From Paenibacillus_AB sp036577625 (GTDB taxonomy: Bacteria; Bacillota; Bacilli; Paenibacillales; NBRC-103111): a DNA stretch of 64,000 nt. Below are positions 1 through 6,257 of this stretch, piece after piece. The notes below the pieces were generated by a model. It saw only the letters and a list, made by a program, of their open reading frames with translations, ran no database searches and was not told the DNA's origin. The translations under genes and the position numbers were made by a program. Each line of letters begins with the position of its first letter. The first letter of the stretch is position 1. The stretch spans positions 1-64,000 of the forward strand of contig NZ_JARBDC010000090.1 in assembly GCF_036577625.1 (NCBI RefSeq), written 5' to 3'.

Positions 1-1
1 C

Positions 2-157
2 TACGCCGTGAAACCGTGGTCCCAATTAGACGCAGCACTGCACCGAAAACCGAGTAAGCGGAGTAAAGGCCGACAGAAGAAGGATCCCCCGGTTCCCCGA
101 GAAGTGATGGAAGTGACCGGGGTATGTGTCCGGCAGCCGAAAAAGCGGAACAGGTAA
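2..157 (+). CDS. possible C-terminal end of an unidentified protein (partial at left edge)
   Basis: An open frame enters from the left edge and runs 51 codons to a TAA at 155-157. The encoded tail is strongly basic (many Lys and Arg) and ends in PKKRNR. I do not recognise it. The frame has no start inside the window, so it can only be the end of a gene whose body lies to the left. The DNA just after it (about 158-300) is more AT-rich than the rest of the window, which could mark the edge of a transferred element. It could also be a chance open frame. Confidence 0.3.
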   Translation, partial: YAVKPWSQLDAALHRKPSKRSKGRQKKDPPVPREVMEVTGVCVRQPKKRNR

Positions 158-306
158 TTTGATATAAATCGACCAATATTTGTAAATGGATGATTCCTGC
201 TCGTAAGAGTAGACAGCCTTTTTCAAGTTGTACGGTGAAAAATAATGTCGACAATATCACATTCTTTTTGCTTGCCCTTGTTTTGTTAGCTTTGATGCAA
301 CGCTAG

Positions 307-470
307 TGGAGCTTTTCCCGATAATTCGATACGGCGCCTATAGGAGTGCGAATGAACTGGAGGTTTTCCCGTTCGTCCGATTCCGGTGGCCCGGCTGCAT
401 TCGGATACGCGGGAAGTGGAAACGAAAGTCGCGACCCGCTTCATGCAGCCGACGTTTACGAACACCACGG
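307..470 (+). repeat. dispersed intergenic repeat family B, copy 1
   Basis: This stretch matches 20840-21000 and 31149-31256 along most of its length. Shared blocks are a GGAGCTTTTCCCG-like start, ACGGCGCCTATA, and GGAGGTTTTCCCGTTCGT, followed in copies 1 and 2 by a GGATACG...AAAGTCGC...CATGC tail. All copies are intergenic. Short open frames cross it but differ between copies, so it is not a gene. Confidence 0.6.
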
Positions 471-516
471 AGCCTAATTCGCAAAAAACGCTTTATTAAG
501 AGCTAACGGTCTCCAA

Positions 517-557
517 TGCATTCGCGTTTGAGCGGCGGCTTGCTCTCGGCAAAGAAA
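517..557 (+). repeat. short intergenic motif family D, copy 1
   Basis: A GCATTCGCGTTTGAGCGGCG core followed by GCTTGCTCTCGGCAAAGAAAG. Closely similar blocks occur at 21041-21084 and 61929-61970. Each lies a few tens of bases beyond the terminator of a minus-strand gene. Confidence 0.55.
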
Positions 558-590
558 GCATCGCTTTGTCAAATTAAAGCTCCCTTAACG

Positions 591-621
591 AAAAAAAAGA
601 GGGCGAAAGCCCTCTTTTTTT
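591..621 (-). terminator. rho-independent terminator after rdgB
   Basis: The hairpin GAGGGC-GAAA-GCCCTC is flanked by an A run on the left and a T run on the right, so it can work in both directions. It lies 19 bases past the rdgB stop and ends the minus-strand rph-rdgB transcript. Confidence 0.85.
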
Positions 622-639
622 CGTCAAGGAAGATACCGC

Positions 640-1317
640 CTACTCCGTTTCGGAGCCCGTCGCCGGCGCGCCCGCGATCAGCTCCCGCAGCTTGCGCAGC
701 GCCTGCGCCCGATGGCTGACGGCGTTTTTCGCCTCCAGCGGCAGCTGGGCCAGCGTCGCGCCGTATTCGGGCGCGTAAAACAGCGGGTCGTAGCCGAAGC
801 CGCCGTCGCCGAGCGGCGTATCGACGATGAAGCCGTCGAACGCCCCGTCCGCGAACAGCGGAGGCTTGCCCGGCACGAACAGCGCGAGCGCGCAGACGAA
901 GCGGGCTTTGCTGAGCAGCCGCACTTCCCGCCCGCCGACAACGGCCGCAGCCGGGGTGTCCCCCGCTTCCGCGAGCTTGCCGAGCTCGCCGAGCAGCTTC
1001 GCGTTGTTGTCCGCGTCCGTCGCCCCGGCTCCCGCGTACCTGGCCGAATAGACGCCGGGCGCACCGCCCAGCTTGTCCACGCACAAGCCGGAATCGTCGG
1101 CGAGCGCCGGCACGCCGAGCCGCTCGGCGACGGTCCTCGCCTTGATGAGCGCGTTGTCCCGGAACGTCTCGCCGTCCTCGACGATATCCGGTATTTGCGG
1201 ATAATCGTTCAAGCTGCGCACGGCGATGCCGAGAGGCTCGAACAGCGCGGCGAATTCGCGCGCCTTGCCGGCGTTGCGGGTCGCGATTACGACCGGATCA
1301 TTTGCCGTCAGCCGCAC
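640..1317 (-). CDS. rdgB: XTP/dITP diphosphatase (RdgB/Ham1 family)
   Basis: Hydrolyses non-canonical purine triphosphates (XTP, dITP) to monophosphates, keeping them out of DNA and RNA. The 225-residue product has the family signatures: VIATRNAGK at 9-17 (substrate loop), DDSG at 74-77, GFGYDPLF at 173-180 and SHR at 201-203, and its length is a little above the usual 195-205. The start is GTG at 1317, 8 bases after a GGGAGGG site. It overlaps the end of rph by 20 bases, so the two are translationally linked. The same gene order rph-rdgB (ysnA) is found in Bacillus subtilis. Confidence 0.95.
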   Translation of the reverse strand: MRLTANDPVVIATRNAGKAREFAALFEPLGIAVRSLNDYPQIPDIVEDGETFRDNALIKARTVAERLGVPALADDSGLCVDKLGGAPGVYSARYAGAGATDADNNAKLLGELGKLAEAGDTPAAAVVGGREVRLLSKARFVCALALFVPGKPPLFADGAFDGFIVDTPLGDGGFGYDPLFYAPEYGATLAQLPLEAKNAVSHRAQALRKLRELIAGAPATGSETE

Positions 1318-2059
1318 CGGCGTTCCCTCCCACGATGGCGACGAGCGGACCGAGCGCCTCTTTCTGCTTCTCGATCATCGACCGTATGCCGATCTCGGCC
1401 GAGGCCAGCAGCGCATCCAGCTCCACGCGCGAGAACGGCGACTCCTCCCCCGTCCCCTGCACCTCCACGAATTTGCCTTCCCCTGTCATGACGACGTTCA
1501 TATCGACCTTCGCCTGGGAATCTTCCTCGTAGTTCAGGTCGAGGCACACTTGATTTTTCACGATGCCGACGCTGATCGAAGCCAAATAGTCGGCGATCGG
1601 CGATTTGCTCAGCTTTTGGCTTTGCAGCAGCTTGTTGACGGCATAGCAGAGCGCGACGAACGCGCCGGTGATCGACGTCGTGCGCGTCCCCCCGTCCGCC
1701 TGGATCACGTCGCAGTCGAGCGTAATCGTCCGCTCCCCGAGCGCCTCCAGATGGACGACCGAGCGCAAGGCGCGGCCGATCAGCCGCTGGATTTCCATCG
1801 TCCGGCCGCCGAGCTTGCCTTTGGCGGCTTCCCGTTGGTTGCGCACCTGCGTTGCCCGCGGCAGCATCGAATATTCGGCGGTAATCCACCCCCGGCCTTG
1901 TCCTTTCATAAAGGGGGGCACCTTCTCTTCGATCGAAGCGGTGCAGATCACTTTCGTATCGCCTACCTCGATCAAAACGGAGCCTTCGGCATGCTTCATA
2001 TAGTTTGGCGTTATCGTAACGGCCCTTGTTTCCTCGTGTTGTCTTCCGTCGGTTCTCAT
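1298..2059 (-). CDS. rph: ribonuclease PH
   Basis: A phosphate-dependent 3'-5' exoribonuclease that trims the 3' ends of tRNA precursors; it forms hexamers in the cytoplasm. The 253-residue protein reads as full length, beginning MRTDGRQ, with the conserved KVICTASIEEKVPPF, GWITAEYSMLPRAT and GRTMEIQRLIGRALR segments and the phosphate-site region DCDVIQADGGTRTTSITGAF. A GGGAGG site precedes the ATG. It is the first gene of an rph-rdgB pair. In Bacillus its upstream neighbour is gerM; here gerM sits about 9 kb away at 11031-12083, separated by a sugar cassette. Confidence 0.95.
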   Translation of the reverse strand: MRTDGRQHEETRAVTITPNYMKHAEGSVLIEVGDTKVICTASIEEKVPPFMKGQGRGWITAEYSMLPRATQVRNQREAAKGKLGGRTMEIQRLIGRALRSVVHLEALGERTITLDCDVIQADGGTRTTSITGAFVALCYAVNKLLQSQKLSKSPIADYLASISVGIVKNQVCLDLNYEEDSQAKVDMNVVMTGEGKFVEVQGTGEESPFSRVELDALLASAEIGIRSMIEKQKEALGPLVAIVGGNAGAADGK

Positions 2060-2220
2060 AGTGCCTCCCGCTCCTCGTTGTCCGAAATGAAACCTCCCTC
2101 ATTTTACCAAAACCAATAAAGAAAAGAAACCGAATAAGCAACCGCGTCCCGATATCATACCAAGAGCGCGGCGGTTTCGGCAACAAGAGAAACCGCCGGG
2201 GAATAAAACGCCGGCGGTGC

Positions 2221-2372
2221 TATAACGTCTCAAACCGGTCCGACCCCGCTTGCGGCTCCGCAGCTGCCGACGAACCGAGCAATCGTTATCCGAGCCGAAT
2301 CCGCAGGTTTTGAAGACGTAACGAACTCCCTATCGTTATTTGCGGCAAATCGGATCGTTTTGTTCCACATTC
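2221..2372 (+). repeat. dispersed intergenic repeat family A, copy 1
   Basis: About 150 bases matching 19902-20056 almost throughout: TATAACGTCTCAAACCG, then CTTGCGGCTC, a GAGCAATCGTTATCCGAGCC unit, GGTTTTGAAGACGTAACGAA and GATCGTTTTGTTCCAC. The second half also aligns with 61428-61530. It lies between the terminator of the phosphodiester glycosidase gene and rph. Confidence 0.65.
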
Positions 2373-2400
2373 GCTTTCGAGCTTTAGCGAAGGTAACGAA

Positions 2401-2444
2401 CGAAAAAACCGGCCGCATCGGATCGAATCCGATTGCGGCCGGTT
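2401..2444 (-). terminator. rho-independent terminator of the phosphodiester glycosidase gene
   Basis: A long stem, AACCGGCCGCATCGGAT paired with ATCCGATTGCGGCCGGTT around a CGA loop, followed on the minus strand by a run of T. It lies 28 bases past the stop of the gene ending at 2472. Confidence 0.85.
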
Positions 2445-2471
2445 GAACGCGACGCGTTGGCCTGTATTCGT

Positions 2472-4781
2472 TCAGTTCGCCGGGGAGCCTCCTTCGACCG
2501 CATATTCGGCGCGGAATTGATCGAAATAAAGGACGCCGGCGTTTTTGTTCGAGGAGCTCGCTTCCTCGACCACGACGTTGCGCACTTTAAGCGGAAAAAC
2601 GGTGCCTTCCGGCACGTTCGCATAGACGTACCTCCAGCCGGTCCAGTTGATGCCTCCGGAAGCGGTCATGTTCCATATCCGGTTTTTCCCGGTTCCGTCG
2701 GTGACGCCCAGTCGGAGGATATGGTTGTTGGCGTCGCCGTACAGCCACACTCCGAAGCGGGCGGGCTTGCCCCCGATTTCCCGCCCCGTTTTGCCGCCGT
2801 CGTCGAGGAAGTTGATATAAGCCCCCGACGTGCCGGAAGTTCCGGTGAAATCGTACGTCAGCTTCGCCGAATGATCGCCGAAACGGACCGGGTCGCTTGC
2901 GAGCGAAAGCGTCACCGAGCCCGGAACCGTCCTCGCCTCGGACGAGCGTATACGGCCTGCGCTTTCGAAAGGCTCGATCAATGGCGATTTGCCGGCAACA
3001 ACCGAAGCTTCCGCGGAAACGGTCCCGTAACGCGCCGCGACTTTGCCCGATGCTTCTCCGTAAACGGCGCGCAGTACGCCTTGCCCGGACACGGTTCCGA
3101 TTCCTCCTTCGACGGACCAATCCAGACGGTCCGGGGAGAGCAGAACCTCATGGCCGGCTTCGTCATAGGCTTTCGCCCGGAGCGCGATCGTACCGCCCGC
3201 TTCGACGACGAAGTTATCGGGAAGCAGCGTCAGCCGGGCGATACGGTCGGTTACCGCAATATCGACCGATTGCGAAACGCGGCTCTTATTCGCCCGATCG
3301 GCGTTTCCGGGCGTATCGTCCGCTGCCGTAATCCGCCCGGCGGCCGGATTCGCGCCTGCCGTAAACAGACCGGTACGGTCGATCGTGCCGATGCCCGGAT
3401 CGGCCGTCCAAATCAGATCGCCGGGCGATACGGGGACGGCATTGTAATAACGATCCCACCCTTTCGCATCAAACCGTACGGAGCTTCCGGACAAAATCCG
3501 AAGCGGGCCGGACGGGGTAAGCGCGAGCCCGTCCCGATGCTTCGGCTTCGTCGTCGCAAGCACGACGAGCGCGTTGCCGACCGGCCGCTCGTGGCCGTCG
3601 GAAGGCCGGTTCAGCAAGCTCGGAACGGCGTCCCCGGGGATGCGGGCGTAATAAGTGGTCGAGCCGCCTCCGTCGATGTTGATCGCCTGCTCCATGCCAA
3701 GCGATTGCAGGTAGCGGGCCGCGGCGGGCAGCGACAAGCCGTCGGAAAAACCGGGCTGGCGTCCGTCCACGGCGAAAACGTACAGCTTGCCCTGCTTCGT
3801 GGCGAGAATCGTGCGCGGATGCAGCTCGGTATTGTTCGGATCGGAGGCGTCGAGGAGGTCAGCCGGAATTTGCCCGTCTTTCAGCAGCACGAACCCGAGC
3901 GTCGAATTGCCGGAGATGACCTGCCGCGCCTCGTTCACGCCTTTGTCGAACGAAATGTCCAGTTTCACCTTCCGGCCCGGAGCCGTATGCTCCCGCACCC
4001 AATCCGCTTTCGTCCCCGAAGCGGACAAGACGAGCTTCCCGTCCGAAATCGGCGTATCGGCCGTCTCGCTTACCGATTCGATCGTACCGGTCAGCGTCTG
4101 TCCCGCAGTCAGTTTATGATGAGGGTCGGACAAGGCGATAACCGCCTCGACGCCCCCCTCCGGCGTCCGGGTCGAATCCCCGAAACGCGGCGTATAGACG
4201 AAAGCGTAATTCGTATGCGAAGCGACCCGGGTCCGATTGATCATATTGATCGACAGCGTTTCGCCGTCGTCCGCCGTCAACGTGGCCGTCATCCGGACCG
4301 AATCTTGGAGCCGGACCGACCCGTCCGGCATGACGAGCAGCATCGTTTTGATCGTCGTAGGCGACGTGACGATCTCGCCGTCCGTTATTTGCAGCCCGGA
4401 CGGTACTCCGACCGCGCTGAAGAAATCGCCGTTGAAGCCGGCCGCCGCATGCATGCCGAGTGACTCCAATTCGCCGATCATGCGGCCTACCGTTTCCTGC
4501 TCCGATACTTCGCCCCTCGAAGAGTAGGCGATCAGGCGGATATGAGGATTTTTCGGGTCGATCTCCATCAGGTGCGCGGATTGCTTCAGTCCTTCGCCGG
4601 TCATCGTGAAGCTCGTATGCGAAACTCCGGGAGCGGCTTGAAACGAAGCCGTTCCGGAAATCGCGAATCCGCCCGTTTCTTCGGCACGAGCCTGATTTCG
4701 TCCGAAATCCGCCGCAAGCGGCAACCATAATGCGGCAAAGACCGACGTTAAAGCGGCGGCGAGACGCCTTCTTTTTCCCAT
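2472..4781 (-). CDS. secreted phosphodiester glycosidase (NAGPA domain) with Ig-like and C-terminal binding domains
   Basis: The catalytic part belongs to the family of the mammalian uncovering enzyme NAGPA, which splits sugar-1-phosphate diesters; the bacterial substrate is not known but teichoic-acid-like or other phosphodiester glycans are plausible. The 769-residue protein has an N-terminal signal peptide (MGKRRR, hydrophobic stretch, ARAEE near 31-35). Family signatures are FNGDFF at 116-121, DGRQPGFSDG at 339-348 and NIDGGGST at 368-375. After about residue 410 come two repeated Ig-like/Big2-type segments and a C-terminal beta-rich module ending FDQFRAEY that resembles a carbohydrate-binding domain. 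It follows the binding-protein gene by 46 bases. A paralogue lies at 6258-8792. Confidence 0.85.
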   Translation of the reverse strand: MGKRRRLAAALTSVFAALWLPLAADFGRNQARAEETGGFAISGTASFQAAPGVSHTSFTMTGEGLKQSAHLMEIDPKNPHIRLIAYSSRGEVSEQETVGRMIGELESLGMHAAAGFNGDFFSAVGVPSGLQITDGEIVTSPTTIKTMLLVMPDGSVRLQDSVRMTATLTADDGETLSINMINRTRVASHTNYAFVYTPRFGDSTRTPEGGVEAVIALSDPHHKLTAGQTLTGTIESVSETADTPISDGKLVLSASGTKADWVREHTAPGRKVKLDISFDKGVNEARQVISGNSTLGFVLLKDGQIPADLLDASDPNNTELHPRTILATKQGKLYVFAVDGRQPGFSDGLSLPAAARYLQSLGMEQAINIDGGGSTTYYARIPGDAVPSLLNRPSDGHERPVGNALVVLATTKPKHRDGLALTPSGPLRILSGSSVRFDAKGWDRYYNAVPVSPGDLIWTADPGIGTIDRTGLFTAGANPAAGRITAADDTPGNADRANKSRVSQSVDIAVTDRIARLTLLPDNFVVEAGGTIALRAKAYDEAGHEVLLSPDRLDWSVEGGIGTVSGQGVLRAVYGEASGKVAARYGTVSAEASVVAGKSPLIEPFESAGRIRSSEARTVPGSVTLSLASDPVRFGDHSAKLTYDFTGTSGTSGAYINFLDDGGKTGREIGGKPARFGVWLYGDANNHILRLGVTDGTGKNRIWNMTASGGINWTGWRYVYANVPEGTVFPLKVRNVVVEEASSSNKNAGVLYFDQFRAEYAVEGGSPAN

Positions 4782-4827
4782 TGCAACCGACCTCCTCGTG
4801 CCGTATGACGAAACGGCGATTTCGGCA

Positions 4828-6138
4828 TTATTTCGCGCTTCTCACTTCCTGAATATATTTGTCCGCGTTTTCGCCGGCCGCGCGCAGCGCCGAATTCAAA
4901 TCCGCGCCGTCGACGATCATGCTCTTCATGGCGTCTCCCAAAAACGAATAAATTTTCGTATCGTATACGGTCGTCGCCGGAATCGATGCCGGCTTCACCT
5001 TGAAAACGCCGGACAAGTTTTTCCCGTCGTACAGCTTCGTATCCTTCGCGAATTCGCTTTTCAACTCCGGCTTATTCAGCACGGTCAGGTTGGTTCCCCG
5101 GTTCATGATCGTCTGCGACTCGTCGCCGACCATCGCTTCGATGAGCCGGTAGGCCGCTTCTTTATGTTTGCTGGTCGGCGTGACGATCAGCGACTGGAAT
5201 TCGATTTCCCGACCGATCCCCGGCTTGTCGTCGAACGCGGGATGCGAGACGATGTCCCAGTCGAACGACTGTCCTTGCTCCTCCAGCTGCATAAGACGGC
5301 TCGTAATCGCCGCGATCCACGACGGGAACATCGCCATCTTCTGGTCTTTCATGAAATAGTTGATGCCGTACGAATAGTTTTTTTTCGGATCGACGATGCC
5401 CGGAATGTCGTAAATGCGCTTCATCATGCTCATGACGCTTTTGTAACCGTCCGTGTCAATGAGCGACTTGCCGAGCTTTTCGTCCACGACCGGGAGCGAG
5501 TATCCGCGACCGACCGTTCTCGGGGAACCCGGATCGATGCCGATATACGAGGTGCCGTTTTCGACGCGCGTCACTTTACGGGCCAGCTCGGTAACCTCGC
5601 TCCACGTCATCCCGTCCTTCGGATACGGAGCGGCGAATTTGTCGAATATCGTTTTGTTGTAAATGAGCACGCCGTAATTGAGCGTATACGGAATGCCGTA
5701 CAGCTCGCCGTTTTTGCCGTAGGAGCGGACCGCCTCGATCGCCTTCGGCTCGAAACGGTTCAAGTCCACCTTGCGACGTTTGACGAATTCGTTCAAGTCG
5801 GAAACGAGCCCGAGCTGGATTATATCGTTCATGTAATAATGCGTCGTAGCGATCAAATCCGGGACTTCGCCGGCGGCGATCATGTCCTCGAGCTTCCCTT
5901 TTTTCTGCTCGATCGTAATGTTCGGAAGCTTCTTTCGAACGGCGCCGAACAGCGCCTCCAAATCTTTTTCGGTATTGATCGCGGCCAAGTGGGAGTAAAG
6001 CGTCAACGTCACCGGCTCCGTTACGGCCGGCTCCTCCTCCTTCCCTCCGCTTGCGGGCTGTTCCCCGCCTTGGCCGCACCCGGCCAGCGCAAGCGCCAGA
6101 ACGAGCGGCAGCCCCGTCCGAAAGCATCGTTTGTTCAT
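4828..6138 (-). CDS. extracellular solute-binding lipoprotein (family 1, sugar ABC transporter type)
   Basis: Captures a sugar or oligosaccharide outside the membrane for an ABC importer. The 436-residue protein begins with a lipoprotein signal ending LALAGC (Cys21), followed by a Gly/Glu-rich linker and a typical family-1 binding fold (GELYGIPYTLNYGVLIYNK, KMAMFPSWIAAI). No permease or ATPase gene for it is present in the window, so it must pair with a transporter elsewhere. An AAAGGAGG site precedes the ATG, and a ROK-type operator sits directly upstream at 6157-6177. It is followed by the secreted phosphodiester glycosidase, which suggests the two act on the same glycan. Confidence 0.88.
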   Translation of the reverse strand: MNKRCFRTGLPLVLALALAGCGQGGEQPASGGKEEEPAVTEPVTLTLYSHLAAINTEKDLEALFGAVRKKLPNITIEQKKGKLEDMIAAGEVPDLIATTHYYMNDIIQLGLVSDLNEFVKRRKVDLNRFEPKAIEAVRSYGKNGELYGIPYTLNYGVLIYNKTIFDKFAAPYPKDGMTWSEVTELARKVTRVENGTSYIGIDPGSPRTVGRGYSLPVVDEKLGKSLIDTDGYKSVMSMMKRIYDIPGIVDPKKNYSYGINYFMKDQKMAMFPSWIAAITSRLMQLEEQGQSFDWDIVSHPAFDDKPGIGREIEFQSLIVTPTSKHKEAAYRLIEAMVGDESQTIMNRGTNLTVLNKPELKSEFAKDTKLYDGKNLSGVFKVKPASIPATTVYDTKIYSFLGDAMKSMIVDGADLNSALRAAGENADKYIQEVRSAK

Positions 6139-6156
6139 AGGTTGATCCTCCTTTTA

Positions 6157-6177
6157 TTAATCAAATGGATTTATTAT
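6157..6177 (-). promoter_or_regulatory. ROK-type operator before the solute-binding protein gene
   Basis: The sequence TTAATCAAAT followed by GGATTTATTA reads, on the same strand, almost like the reverse complement of the palindrome at 10859-10879 upstream of the ROK repressor gene. It lies just upstream of the ribosome site of the binding-protein gene, where a bound repressor would block transcription. Confidence 0.65.
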
Positions 6178-6257
6178 GTATGCAGCGATCGTACACCCGA
6201 TTTGTAAGATCCGGATTAGCTCTATGATAATAAATTGTAAATTCATGCATGCGCCGT

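Larger units (their letters stand above)
1..639. other. gene-poor left edge with intergenic repeats
   Basis: Apart from the possible partial frame at 2-157 and the terminator at 591-621, no gene is supported. From 158 to about 300 the sequence is AT-rich and unremarkable. From 307 it carries a copy of the family B repeat, and at 517-557 a copy of the short family D motif. Confidence 0.5.
2060..2471. other. intergenic gap with family A repeat and a terminator
   Basis: No coding region is supported. The rph promoter region occupies the left part; near 2169-2200 there is a GCGGTTTC/GAAACCGC hairpin without a T run. The family A repeat copy 1 fills 2221-2372 and the terminator of the upstream glycosidase gene lies at 2401-2444. 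Confidence 0.5.

Noticed and set aside
286..506. Small frames crossing the family B repeat as possible peptides
   Set aside because: The corresponding frames at 20840 and 31149 are interrupted or changed, so the repeat is conserved as DNA or RNA rather than as protein.
2169..2200. GCGGTTTC/GAAACCGC hairpin as a terminator
   Set aside because: It has no T run on either strand and lies upstream of rph, so a terminator role is not supported.
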